A DNA stretch of 64,000 nt from Chroococcopsis sp964623815 (GTDB lineage: Bacteria > Cyanobacteriota > Cyanobacteriia > Cyanobacteriales > Microcystaceae), in the NCBI GenBank assembly GCA_964623815.1, contig CAZUVR010000019.1, forward strand, positions 1 through 64,000, read 5' to 3'. Shown here piece by piece: positions 24,615-33,367 of this stretch (its first letter is position 1; each line of letters starts with the position of its first letter). Under the pieces are notes generated by a model. That model had not been told where the DNA came from. It did no database searches and saw only the letters and a program-made list of their open reading frames with translations. The position numbers and the translations under genes are program-made.

Positions 24615-25787
24615 ATGCTAAATCCCAACCGGTCAACGATCGAACTTTCCAAAGACGATTATCAACGTTATTCCCGGCATATTATCCTACCCGAAGTAGG
24701 TTTAGACGGACAGAAACGCCTTAAAGCGGCCAGCGTCCTTTGTATAGGTACGGGCGGGCTGGGTTCACCCCTGTTACTGTATCTGGCAGCGGCCGGGATA
24801 GGCCGTATCGGAATCGTCGATTTTGATATAGTAGATAGCTCTAATCTGCAGCGCCAGATCATTCACGGCACATCTTGGGTGGGTAAACCGAAGATAGAAT
24901 CGGCTAAAAATCGCATTCTAGAGATCAATCCCGATTGTCAGGTCGATTTATACAACACCGCTATAAGTTCGGCTAACGCCCTCGATATTCTAGCTGACTA
25001 CGATGTAGTAATCGATGGTACAGATAATTTTCCCACCCGTTACCTCACCAACGACGCTTGTGTACTGCTCAATAAACCCAACGTCTACGGATCAATCTTC
25101 CGTTTTGAAGGCCAGGCAACGGTTTTTAACTATCAGGGCGGACCCAACTACCGGGATCTTTACCCAGAACCCCCACCACCAGGAATGGTTCCGAGCTGTG
25201 CTGAGGGGGGTGTTTTAGGTGTTCTCTGCGGTATCATCGGCACCATACAGGCCACGGAGGCGATTAAAATCATTCTGGGGACGGGAAACACCCTCAGCGG
25301 TAGATTATTACTCTATAACGCCCTGGAAATGAAGTTCCGGGAGTTAAAATTACGCCCCAATCCCGAAAGACCGGTAATCGAAAAATTAATCGATTATGAG
25401 CAATTTTGCGGTATACCCCAAGCTAAAGCACAGGAGGCTAAAGCACAAATGGAATTGGCAGAAATGACCGTCAAGGAACTGAAAGAATTGATCGATAGTG
25501 GGACTGATGATTACGTACTTATAGACGTGCGTAATCCCAATGAATATCAAATCGCTCAGATTCCCGGCTCGGTGTTGATACCCCTACCAGATATTGAAAA
25601 CGGTAGCGCCATCCCCAAGGTGAAAGAGTTAGTGCAGGGTCATCGCCTCATCGCTCATTGTAAGATGGGGGGACGATCGGCCAAAGCCCTAGCAATCCTC
25701 AAAGATGCTGGGATAGATGGCACTAACGTTAAAGGCGGAATTACCGCCTGGAGTCGGGAAGTAGATCCGAACGTACCAGAATATTAA
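24615..25787 (+). CDS. moeB: Molybdopterin-synthase adenylyltransferase/sulfurtransferase (MoeB-rhodanese)
   Basis: 390-residue fusion of an E1-like adenylyltransferase and a C-terminal rhodanese domain (MoeZ/MoeBR type), which activates and sulfurates MoaD- or ThiS-like ubiquitin-fold carriers. The ATP-binding GTGGLGSPLLLYLAAAGIG lies at about residues 44-62, and the acidic DFDIVDSSNLQRQI follows. The rhodanese domain (about 275-390) has the persulfide Cys349 in HCKMGGRSAKAL. Length is normal for the fused form. The ATG lies in TCTAAAATC. It is separated from gcvH by 146 bp. Whether it serves molybdopterin, thiamine or thio-tRNA pathways is not decided by the sequence. Confidence 0.92.
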   Translation: MLNPNRSTIELSKDDYQRYSRHIILPEVGLDGQKRLKAASVLCIGTGGLGSPLLLYLAAAGIGRIGIVDFDIVDSSNLQRQIIHGTSWVGKPKIESAKNRILEINPDCQVDLYNTAISSANALDILADYDVVIDGTDNFPTRYLTNDACVLLNKPNVYGSIFRFEGQATVFNYQGGPNYRDLYPEPPPPGMVPSCAEGGVLGVLCGIIGTIQATEAIKIILGTGNTLSGRLLLYNALEMKFRELKLRPNPERPVIEKLIDYEQFCGIPQAKAQEAKAQMELAEMTVKELKELIDSGTDDYVLIDVRNPNEYQIAQIPGSVLIPLPDIENGSAIPKVKELVQGHRLIAHCKMGGRSAKALAILKDAGIDGTNVKGGITAWSREVDPNVPEY

Positions 25788-25884
25788 GTTAGGAGGGGGG
25801 AATGATTTTTTCCCTCCTCTGTAGAAAGGATTTGCTACAATCTTGATGATTTATCGATCAAATTTAGTGTGGTGAGTGATAGCT

Positions 25885-26445
25885 ATGAGGAATATTTTCT
25901 CGAAATCGGGAGTGATAGGATTGACCGCGATATTCTGTGCCGGGTTATCTGACTTGACCTTGCCTTTAGCCGCGGCAGCTCAGAGACTCAATCAATTCGA
26001 TGTTTGTGTAAAAGAAATCATCTCGGCTGGGGTGTCTCCCGACGCTGCCGGTAGCGCCTGCTCCGATGCTTTAATACCGAAAGAGTTATCCTTTTGCGTT
26101 ACTAGAATTAAAAATAGAAGTCCCCTGCAGGGTGACGACATCCTCCGCGCCTGTTATCAAGTACGTCGTCCGGTGGATTTAGCCAATTGCGTCATCGATA
26201 TAGGGAAGGTAATGCCCCAAACTTCTCAAGCCAGCAAACAAGAAGAAAAGTCCCCCCCAGACGCGACAACCCTCTACGGACTCACCCTCGACTCCTGCCG
26301 GAAAAGTCTATTACCCGGTAGACATTCTGAGTGCGTTATCGGTTTGTACAGACAGGTGAAAGACTCTTCTTTAGAATCAGCCCTCAATACCTGTTTATCA
26401 GCCGAAGATTTCCCCCGCGATTTATTCCCCAGTTATAGTAATTAA
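25885..26445 (+). CDS. Exported cysteine-rich protein of unknown function
   Basis: 186-residue protein from the ATG at 25885 (a GTG three codons earlier is possible). It starts MRNIFSKSGVIGLTAI and has a signal peptide ending near LPLAAAAQ. The mature part has about ten Cys in repeated units, including FDVCVKEIISAGVSPDAAGSAC, FCVTRIKNRSP.. ILRACYQV, ANCVIDIG, DSCRKSLLPGR and ECVIGLYRQ.. NTC. The evenly spaced pairs suggest two or three related disulfide-linked modules. I do not recognise the family. Next comes the repeat-protein pair, after 262 bp. A role in the cell envelope is only inferred from export. Confidence 0.68.
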   Translation: MRNIFSKSGVIGLTAIFCAGLSDLTLPLAAAAQRLNQFDVCVKEIISAGVSPDAAGSACSDALIPKELSFCVTRIKNRSPLQGDDILRACYQVRRPVDLANCVIDIGKVMPQTSQASKQEEKSPPDATTLYGLTLDSCRKSLLPGRHSECVIGLYRQVKDSSLESALNTCLSAEDFPRDLFPSYSN

Positions 26446-26519
26446 TTTTATGTTGATCTTGACTGGGACGGATCTTAATGATATTAAGGTAAAACCGATA
26501 AATTAATATGACTGAAAAT

Positions 26520-26544
26520 TTAACAAGTTCTCAGAGCTTGTTAA
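26520..26544. terminator. Palindromic hairpin after the Cys-rich gene
   Basis: TTAACAAG at 26520-26527 pairs perfectly with CTTGTTAA at 26537-26544 around a 9-nt loop. The element lies about 75 bp after the stop codon and is followed by TTATTTAAAAATTT. It may be a terminator or a regulatory site of the repeat-protein gene at 26708. Confidence 0.45.
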
Positions 26545-26707
26545 TTATTTAAAAATTTACTGATAAGAGTAGTGATTCTATAATTCGCCTGACTAATCCT
26601 AATTTTGTTACCAATACCGTATACACTAGGAATATTACTTTCTCTAATAGATAGGGTAAAGTATTACATTTAGATCCATTTAGTTCAAACAATATATTAA
26701 TAAAACT

Positions 26708-28642
26708 ATGGCTGTCAACTTATTTGATGTTAACTATTATCGCCAAGTAAATCCAGATTTAGCCGCTGGAGGTTTATCTACCGATCAACAACTAACAGAT
26801 CATTTTTTCAGGTCTGGTTTAAACGAAGGTCGAACTTTTTCAAGATTTGTAGATCTAAATTATTATCGTGCGAGTAATCCTGATATTGCTGCGGTAAGGC
26901 CTACCTATAGGGATTTATATGATCATCTAGCTAATTCTGGTGTCGCACAACAGAGAAAATTTTCTCCCTATGTCGATCTCCGTTTCTATAACCAAGCTAA
27001 TCCAGATTTAGACGTTTTTAATTCAAATTATGAGCGGTTATTCGAGCATTTACAAAGTTTCGGATTTAATGAAAGACGGCGATTTTCTCCTTTTTTTGAT
27101 CTAGATTTCTACAGACAGACTAATCCTGATTTAGCGTCTTTTGCTCAAGCTCAAATATTCGATCATCTACGTAATTGGGGCTTAGATGAATCGGGCCGTA
27201 GAATTTCACAATTTTTCGACTTTAATTTTTATAGAAGCGCTAATCCCGATTTAACCTCTGCAGGAATAAATACATCCAGGGGATTATTCAATCATTTTAT
27301 CGATTTCGGAGTTTTAGAAAGTCGTTCTGCTTCCCCTTTCGCCAATATCAATTTTTACAAATACGCAAACCCCGATTTAGCGGCGAGCTTAACTAATAAT
27401 CTAGAAGCTTATCGTAGTCTTCAAACCACTGGCCTATCTCAAGGAAGGAGAATTTCCCCTTTCATAGACCTAAATATCTACCGACAATCTAACCCTGATT
27501 TGTACGCAGCTAACCTATCTAACTCCAATCTTTTAAACCATTTACAAATAAACGGGTTGAGAGAAGAAAGAAGAGTTTCCAATTCTTTTGATCCGAAAAT
27601 CTATCGAGCCAATAATCAGGATCTTACCAACTTAGGGGGAGGCGATTTATTGAATCACTTCGCCATTTACGGAATTAATGAGCCAAGAGAAGCTTCTTCG
27701 GACATATTCAATGTCAATTTTTATCGGAATAACAACGCCGATTTGAACCAAGCAGGCGTTAATACCAATGCCCTCGCTCTCAATCATTATGAAGTCTACG
27801 GGTACAAAGAAAATCGTCTGTCTTCCAATCTATCTTTAAGTTTAAATGGAAGCCCAGGAACGAGTTTAAATACTGCATCAAATTTAGGCTTTATCAGTAA
27901 TAATAGGAGTGGGAATTTATCTCAACAACAATTAGGAATTAATAACGGAGAGAATTATTATCGTTTCAATACTCCTGGAGTCACTAACGTCAACATTACT
28001 ATCACCGCTTTAAGGGGAAGTTTGGATTTAGAAATAATCTTCGATGCCAATAATAACGGGCAGATAGATACAGGAGAAGTAATACAAAGTAGTCGTATCA
28101 CTCAAGCTAATCGGGGAATTAACCTCTCTTTAGGTGCCGGCACCTATTTCACCCGATTGGTGAATCGCACTAATACGGCGAATAATTACCGCATTTCCTT
28201 TAACGCCTCTGCTAACGGAGGGATTACCAGTGTTGACCCGGCTAACAGCGCTGATGGGGCATTTACTCTCGGCAACTTTGCTCAAAATCAGACAATAAAT
28301 GATTTTATCGGTACTAGCGATCGTAACGATTACTATTACTTTAGTTCTCTTTACTCTACCAACGGCGGCATTACTGACAGTGGAACCTATATAGCAACCC
28401 TATCAAGGTATAATACCGGGGTGGAATTGCAATTAACCGTCATCGAGGATTTGAATAATAATCGAGTGATTGACTTGACCGATAGACGCAGAACTGTATC
28501 ATCTATTAACTCGCGGGGACAATTTTCTTCTGCTATATCTCTGGATGGATTCTCCGAAACTACGAGTTACTTTTTCGTACAGGTATCTACGAATAAGCCT
28601 AACGTTAATACCGCTTATCAACTAACCTTTAATAGAGATTAA
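26708..28642 (+). CDS. Repeat protein A: nine FYR-NPDL repeats plus two PPC-like domains
   Basis: 644 residues. Residues 1-373 are nine consecutive ~41-residue repeats with the consensus F-D-L-N-F-Y-R-x-x-N-P-D-L-A, ~16 residues, L-x-x-H-L-x-x-x-G-L-x-E-x-R-R-F-S-P. The rest (about 380-644) is two beta-rich modules resembling bacterial pre-peptidase C-terminal (PPC) domains. They carry EF-hand-like loops DANNNGQIDTGE (from Asp446) and the degenerate DLNNNRVIDLTD (from Asp581), typical of calcium-binding secreted proteins. There is no N-terminal signal peptide (MAVNLFDVNYYR), so export, if any, would be type I-like. It is followed after 18 bp by a paralogue. Similar NPDL/HY..G..EGR units occur in RTX-like secreted proteins, but not, to my knowledge, as a nine-fold block with PPC modules. 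A surface adhesion role is only inferred. Confidence 0.82.
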   Translation: MAVNLFDVNYYRQVNPDLAAGGLSTDQQLTDHFFRSGLNEGRTFSRFVDLNYYRASNPDIAAVRPTYRDLYDHLANSGVAQQRKFSPYVDLRFYNQANPDLDVFNSNYERLFEHLQSFGFNERRRFSPFFDLDFYRQTNPDLASFAQAQIFDHLRNWGLDESGRRISQFFDFNFYRSANPDLTSAGINTSRGLFNHFIDFGVLESRSASPFANINFYKYANPDLAASLTNNLEAYRSLQTTGLSQGRRISPFIDLNIYRQSNPDLYAANLSNSNLLNHLQINGLREERRVSNSFDPKIYRANNQDLTNLGGGDLLNHFAIYGINEPREASSDIFNVNFYRNNNADLNQAGVNTNALALNHYEVYGYKENRLSSNLSLSLNGSPGTSLNTASNLGFISNNRSGNLSQQQLGINNGENYYRFNTPGVTNVNITITALRGSLDLEIIFDANNNGQIDTGEVIQSSRITQANRGINLSLGAGTYFTRLVNRTNTANNYRISFNASANGGITSVDPANSADGAFTLGNFAQNQTINDFIGTSDRNDYYYFSSLYSTNGGITDSGTYIATLSRYNTGVELQLTVIEDLNNNRVIDLTDRRRTVSSINSRGQFSSAISLDGFSETTSYFFVQVSTNKPNVNTAYQLTFNRD

Positions 28643-28660
28643 TATATAATAGGGAACTGC

Positions 28661-30472
28661 ATGAGTGTTAATTTATTCGATGTCAATTTTTATCGCGCCG
28701 CTAACCCCGATTTAGCTAGTGCAGGTTTAGTAACTGATGTACAACTGACTAACCACTTTCAAGAGTTTGGTATAAATGAGCCGCGTCGCTTTTCTGCGGT
28801 GGTTGACCTGAATTTTTATCGTGCGAATAATCCCGATTTAGCCCGTGGAGGTGTTACCACTAACCGCGCTCTCTACGATCACTTATCTAATTTTGGCGTT
28901 GGCGAAGGAAGAGCTTTTTCAACCTATTTCGGTACGAATAGTTATGGGTTTTTTAACCCAGACTTAAGCCAGTACGCTAACGCAACATTCACCTCGAATA
29001 ATGATAGAAATGAATTTTATTTCAATCATTTTAACAGCTTTGGTTTAGCAGAGAGCCGGCAATTTTCTCAATTTATAGACCTGAGTTTCTATAAACTGCG
29101 TAACGCGGACTTAGCTAGTTTGAATAATACTCAGTTACTTTATCATCTGCAACTATCGGGATTGAATGAAAGAAGAGTTTTTTCGCCCCTGGTTGACATG
29201 AGCTTTTATCTGACTGCTAACCAGGATCTTAATTCGGTTTTCAATAATAATATTGAAGGAGCTTTACAACACTTACAACAGTTCGGGATTAATGAACAGC
29301 GTCGTTTCTCTTCCTTCGTAGACCTATCCGTCTATCAAGCTGCCAACCCAGATCTAAGAGTCGCCCTACCTAGCTATCGGGGACTTTTTGACCATTTAAC
29401 CTTTAACGGGATCAATGAAGGTCGTCGCTTTTCTCTATCTTACGATACGAGTTTTTATAGATCTAGTAATTCGGATCTGGCGGCCTTATCTAACGCCCAA
29501 CTGTTACAACACTTTCAAATATACGGTCTCAGCGATGGGGAAAACAGGACATCTTCCGATATTTTTAACGCTACTGCCTATCTGGCCGAGAATCAGGATT
29601 TACAAGCGGCCGGATTGAACAAACGCGCCGCCCAACAACATTTTGAACTATTCGGTTATAGAGAATCCCGCAGAACAGGAGCCTTGTCATTTCCCCAATT
29701 TAATAACAGTGGGAACACTTTCGCCACCTCATCTAATATCGGTGCCATCAGTAGTCAGAGAGGAGGAAGCATAGAAGATAGACTTACGCCCGCCAATCCG
29801 GAGGATATGTATAAGATATTAGTTCCCTTTACCCAAACCGTGAATTTTAGCGTTACCGGCTTCTCGGGCAATTTGGGCGTACAGTTAGCTTACGATCTTA
29901 ACGGCGATGGAGTTTATAATAATAGCTTAACTGGGGGTGAGAGAATCGGTAGTTTCAGTAGTTCTACCACGCCGTCACAAGTTACTTTCAACCGAACTTT
30001 AGGGGCGGGAACATACTATATTTTACTCACTGGTACCGGTGGTTTTAACAGCGCTTATAATCTCAATCTATCGGCTAGTAATTTTAATTTAACTCCCAAC
30101 GTTGATATAGGTGATACTTTAGGTACTGCTCTCAATATAGGCACGATCACTAATACCCAAACTGTACAACAATTTGTGGGTACAACTGATCCGGTGGATG
30201 TGTATCGCTTTAATGTTAGAACAACAAGTAACGTAGCTCTGAATTTATCCGGATTAACTGGACTCTCCGGTGATACGGTAGACTTTGAGTTAATTTCCGA
30301 TCGTAATAACAACGGTCAGATCGATCGGCCATCGGATATTATCGTCGCACAGAAAACCGCTACTTCAAGTTCAATCAATAGAAGTTTAACTCCCGGAACT
30401 TATTTCGTGCGCGTCGCCCGCTCTCAACCTAACGGCAATACAGGTTATAGTTTATCTTTCGCCACCACTTAA
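28661..30472 (+). CDS. Repeat protein B: eight FYR-NPDL repeats plus two PPC-like domains
   Basis: 603 residues, paralogue of the upstream gene and almost certainly in the same transcript (18-bp gap). The first 341 residues are eight repeats of ~41 residues: NFYRAANPDLASAG, NFYRANNPDLARGG, NSYGFFNPDLSQYA, SFYKLRNADLASLN, SFYLTANQDLNSVF, SVYQAANPDLRVAL, SFYRSSNSDLAALS, AYLAENQDLQAAG. Each ends in G-(I/L)-(N/A)-E-x-R-R-F-S. Two PPC-like domains follow, with loops DLNGDGVYNN (from Asp412) and DRNNNGQIDRPSD (from Asp547). The third repeat carries an insertion (ATFTSNNDRN). There is no signal peptide. The ATG is in GGGAACTGCATG, preceded by a weak ribosome-binding site. It differs from protein A in repeat number and order, so the pair is an old duplication. 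Confidence 0.82.
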   Translation: MSVNLFDVNFYRAANPDLASAGLVTDVQLTNHFQEFGINEPRRFSAVVDLNFYRANNPDLARGGVTTNRALYDHLSNFGVGEGRAFSTYFGTNSYGFFNPDLSQYANATFTSNNDRNEFYFNHFNSFGLAESRQFSQFIDLSFYKLRNADLASLNNTQLLYHLQLSGLNERRVFSPLVDMSFYLTANQDLNSVFNNNIEGALQHLQQFGINEQRRFSSFVDLSVYQAANPDLRVALPSYRGLFDHLTFNGINEGRRFSLSYDTSFYRSSNSDLAALSNAQLLQHFQIYGLSDGENRTSSDIFNATAYLAENQDLQAAGLNKRAAQQHFELFGYRESRRTGALSFPQFNNSGNTFATSSNIGAISSQRGGSIEDRLTPANPEDMYKILVPFTQTVNFSVTGFSGNLGVQLAYDLNGDGVYNNSLTGGERIGSFSSSTTPSQVTFNRTLGAGTYYILLTGTGGFNSAYNLNLSASNFNLTPNVDIGDTLGTALNIGTITNTQTVQQFVGTTDPVDVYRFNVRTTSNVALNLSGLTGLSGDTVDFELISDRNNNGQIDRPSDIIVAQKTATSSSINRSLTPGTYFVRVARSQPNGNTGYSLSFATT

Positions 30473-30526
30473 ACTTTAAGTTCTCCTATTAAAGATAACG
30501 ATCGATGCAACTCCTCCTAACCTAGC

Positions 30527-30532
30527 TATAAT
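30527..30532 (+). promoter_or_regulatory. Candidate -10 box of pyrG
   Basis: TATAAT in the short gap upstream of pyrG, 64 bp before the chosen ATG at 30591. A convincing -35 box was not found. If used, transcription starts near 30539, which excludes the upstream in-frame ATG at 30537 as the translation start. Confidence 0.4.
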
Positions 30533-30590
30533 CGAAATGTCCCCCATAGAACCCGTTTTTATGGGGCATTGTTCGTGTATGGCTAAAACT

Positions 30591-32243
30591 ATGAGTAAAT
30601 TTGTCTTCGTGACTGGTGGGGTTGTCTCCAGCATCGGTAAGGGAATCGTCGCCGCTAGTCTGGGACGTTTATTAAAGTCTAGAGATTATTCCGTATCGAT
30701 CCTTAAATTAGATCCTTATATTAACGTTGACCCCGGAACGATGAGTCCTTTTCAACACGGTGAAGTTTTCGTCACCGAAGATGGGGCGGAAACGGATTTA
30801 GATTTAGGGCATTACGAGCGTTTCACCGATACTTCCATGTCCCGCCTCAATAGCGTTACCACCGGCTCCATCTATCAATCGGTAATTAATAAAGAGCGTC
30901 GCGGTAATTATCAGGGTGGTACGGTACAGGTGATTCCCCATATCACCAACGAAATAAAAGAGAGAATCCTGCGTGTCGCTCAAGATACTAATCCGGATGT
31001 GGTGATTACAGAAATCGGCGGTACGGTGGGGGATATAGAATCACTACCCTTTTTAGAAGCGATACGTCAATTCCGGAAGGAAGTGGGGCGTAATAACGTG
31101 GTGTATATGCACGTCACCCTCATCCCCTGGATTCCAGCAGCCAAGGAGATGAAAACCAAACCCACACAGCATTCGGTGAAGGAGTTACGCAGTATCGGGA
31201 TTCAGCCAGATGTGTTAGTCTGTAGATGCGATCGCCCCCTACAACCTGGCTTGAAAGATAAGCTCTCGGCTTTCTGCGATGTGCCGGTAGAGTCGGTAAT
31301 CACCGCCCAAGATGCCAGCAGTATCTATGAAGTACCCCTGCGTCTCGAAGAAGAAGGGCTAGCTCAGCAAACTCTAGATTTACTCAATCTCCCCCAGCGT
31401 CAACCGAATTTGCAACAGTGGGAAAGTTTGGTACAGAAGATGCAGACTCTCAACAAACAGATCGAAGTTGCTATCGTCGGTAAGTACGTACAGCTCGGAG
31501 ACGCTTACCTATCGGTGGTAGAGGCGGTTAAACACGCGGCTATCGAATTCGGCAGCGATGTACAACTGCGTTGGATAAGTGCCGAAGATGTGGAAACATA
31601 CGGAGCGGAAAGCCAGTTAAAGGGCGTGAGTGGTATTATCGTCCCTGGAGGGTTCGGGATTCGCGGTGTTGATGGTAAGGTGAAAGCGATCGAATACGCC
31701 CGACAGAATAACGTTCCTTTCCTGGGTTTATGTTTGGGTATGCAGTGTTCTGTAATCGAGTGGGCGCGTAATGTGGCCTGTTTAGATAGGGCACACAGTG
31801 CCGAATTTGAACCCCAAACCCCCAACCCCGTCATCAACCTTTTACCCGAGCAACAGGATGTAGTGGATTTGGGCGGTACGATGCGTCTCGGTTTATACCC
31901 TTGTCGCCTCACACCCAATACTCTCACCTATTCCCTTTATGGGCAAGAGGTAGTTTATGAGCGTCACCGTCACCGCTACGAGTTTAATAATGCTTATCGG
32001 AATCGTTTCTTAGAGACGGGTTATGTGGTGAGCGGCACTTCTCCCGACGGGCGTTTAGTGGAGATTATCGAGTTAACCGGGCACCCCTTCTTTATCGCCA
32101 CCCAATTCCACCCCGAGTTTTCTTCCCGTCCCAATCACGCTCATCCTCTGTTCTTGGGTTTCGTCAAGGCTTCTATTAACTGCTTTTCCCGCAGCCTATT
32201 AGATTATTTACCTCTGACACCCTCGGAGACAGAGAAAGCCTGA
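30591..32243 (+). CDS. pyrG: CTP synthase
   Basis: Aminates UTP to CTP with glutamine. 550 residues from the ATG at 30591. The synthetase domain begins KFVFVTGGVVSSIGKGIVAASL (P-loop) and includes LDPYINVDPGTMSPFQHGE. The class I glutamine amidotransferase half (from about residue 295) has nucleophile Cys in FLGLCLGMQC and His-Glu in FHPEFSSRP. An ATG 18 codons further upstream (30537) would add a tail not seen in the family and lies at or before the expected transcript start. An intermediate ATG at 30579 remains possible. A long hairpin separates it from the convergent rfb operon. Confidence 0.96.
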   Translation: MSKFVFVTGGVVSSIGKGIVAASLGRLLKSRDYSVSILKLDPYINVDPGTMSPFQHGEVFVTEDGAETDLDLGHYERFTDTSMSRLNSVTTGSIYQSVINKERRGNYQGGTVQVIPHITNEIKERILRVAQDTNPDVVITEIGGTVGDIESLPFLEAIRQFRKEVGRNNVVYMHVTLIPWIPAAKEMKTKPTQHSVKELRSIGIQPDVLVCRCDRPLQPGLKDKLSAFCDVPVESVITAQDASSIYEVPLRLEEEGLAQQTLDLLNLPQRQPNLQQWESLVQKMQTLNKQIEVAIVGKYVQLGDAYLSVVEAVKHAAIEFGSDVQLRWISAEDVETYGAESQLKGVSGIIVPGGFGIRGVDGKVKAIEYARQNNVPFLGLCLGMQCSVIEWARNVACLDRAHSAEFEPQTPNPVINLLPEQQDVVDLGGTMRLGLYPCRLTPNTLTYSLYGQEVVYERHRHRYEFNNAYRNRFLETGYVVSGTSPDGRLVEIIELTGHPFFIATQFHPEFSSRPNHAHPLFLGFVKASINCFSRSLLDYLPLTPSETEKA

Positions 32244-32248
32244 GTGGG

Positions 32249-32300
32249 GGGAATTGGGAATCAGGAACCCCGAACTCCTAACCCCCAACTCCCAATTCCC
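32249..32300. terminator. Bidirectional terminator between pyrG and rfbB
   Basis: GGGAATTGGGA at 32249-32259 pairs perfectly with TCCCAATTCCC at 32290-32300, an 11-bp stem whose arms consist of the heptad-type units found in other intergenic gaps. The 30-nt loop contains further similar units. It lies between the convergent pyrG and rfbB stop codons. Confidence 0.7.
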
Positions 32301-32303
32301 AAA

Positions 32304-33362
32304 TTATCCGTACACCTGAGCGTAATATTTTTGATAATCGGGAGATAGAAGGGGCTGCCACCACTGGCGGTTATTGAGATACCAGAGAATGGTTTTCCGT
32401 AAACCTTCGCCTACGGTTTCCTCTGGTTCCCAACCCAATTGAGAGCGGATTTTGCTAGCATCGATCGCATAACGTCGATCGTGTCCCGGTCTATCCTTAA
32501 CGAAAGTAATCAGTTCTCGGGATGGTCTGACAGGTAATTCCGGGGCTAATTCGTCCATTAAATCGCATAACATCCCTACGAGGTCAATATTTTTCACCTC
32601 GTTATTGCCACCGATATTGTAAGTCTCTCCAGGCTCCCCTTTCTGAATTACTGTATCCAGTGCCCGGCAATGATCTTTCACATATAACCAATCCCTCACA
32701 TTCAAGCCGTCGCCGTAGACGGGTAAGGACTTACCCAAAAGAATATTGATACACATTAAGGGGATTAACTTTTCAGGGAAGTGATAGGGGCCGTAATTAT
32801 TCGAGCAATTGGTGATCATGGTGGGCATACCATAAGTATGATAATAAGCCCGAGCGAGATGATCGCTGCCGGCTTTCGAGGCCGAATAGGGGCTATTGGG
32901 AGCGTAGGGAGTGGTTTCGGTAAAGGCTGGGTCTTCTGGTTCTAAACTGCCGTATACTTCATCTGTGGAGACGTGCAGGAAACGATAATCACCTGGTTTA
33001 TCTTTAGATAACCAATGTTGGCGAAAGCTCTCTAAGAGGGTGAAAGTACCGACTACGTTAGTTTGCACGAAAGCACCGGGGCCGAGGATCGATCGATCTA
33101 CGTGAGATTCAGCGGCCAGATGGGCTACGGTATTGATTTGATGGGATTGTAAGAGATTATCGATTAATTCTTGATCGCAAATATCGCCCTTAACAAAGAG
33201 GAAGTTATTTCTATCTTTGAGGGGGGTTAAGTTATTGATATTACCAGCATAAGTGAGGGCATCGATAACTATGACGAAATCATCTGGATGCGTTTCGCAC
33301 CAATGATGAACGAAATTAGAACCGATAAAACCTGCGCCACCCGTTATTAATATTTTCCGCAT
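32304..33362 (-). CDS. rfbB: dTDP-glucose 4,6-dehydratase
   Basis: NAD-dependent short-chain dehydrogenase converting dTDP-glucose to dTDP-4-keto-6-deoxyglucose, the second step of dTDP-rhamnose synthesis. The 352-residue protein starts MRKILITGGAGFIGSNFVHHW (nucleotide-binding TGGAGFIGS). It also has HVSTDEVYGSL (catalytic Asp-Glu), YSASKAGSDHLARA (YxxxK) and NYGPYHFPEKLIP. It is the last gene of the minus-strand operon rfbC-rfbD-rfbA-glycosyltransferase-rfbB, 5 bp after the glycosyltransferase. Complete and of normal length. Confidence 0.96.
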   Translation of the reverse strand: MRKILITGGAGFIGSNFVHHWCETHPDDFVIVIDALTYAGNINNLTPLKDRNNFLFVKGDICDQELIDNLLQSHQINTVAHLAAESHVDRSILGPGAFVQTNVVGTFTLLESFRQHWLSKDKPGDYRFLHVSTDEVYGSLEPEDPAFTETTPYAPNSPYSASKAGSDHLARAYYHTYGMPTMITNCSNNYGPYHFPEKLIPLMCINILLGKSLPVYGDGLNVRDWLYVKDHCRALDTVIQKGEPGETYNIGGNNEVKNIDLVGMLCDLMDELAPELPVRPSRELITFVKDRPGHDRRYAIDASKIRSQLGWEPEETVGEGLRKTILWYLNNRQWWQPLLSPDYQKYYAQVYG

Positions 33363-33367
33363 AAACT

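Noticed and set aside
24158..24652. Open frame of 164 codons on the minus strand across gcvH
   Set aside because: Covers gcvH and its downstream gap and shows no family features; an antisense artefact.
26708..30472. CRISPR-like or DNA-level repeats in the FYR-NPDL genes
   Set aside because: The repeats are protein-level; at DNA level copies differ widely in sequence and length, so there is no repeat-spacer array.
31505..31927. Open frame of 140 codons antisense to pyrG
   Set aside because: It lies opposite the amidotransferase domain; nothing in it looks like a known protein.
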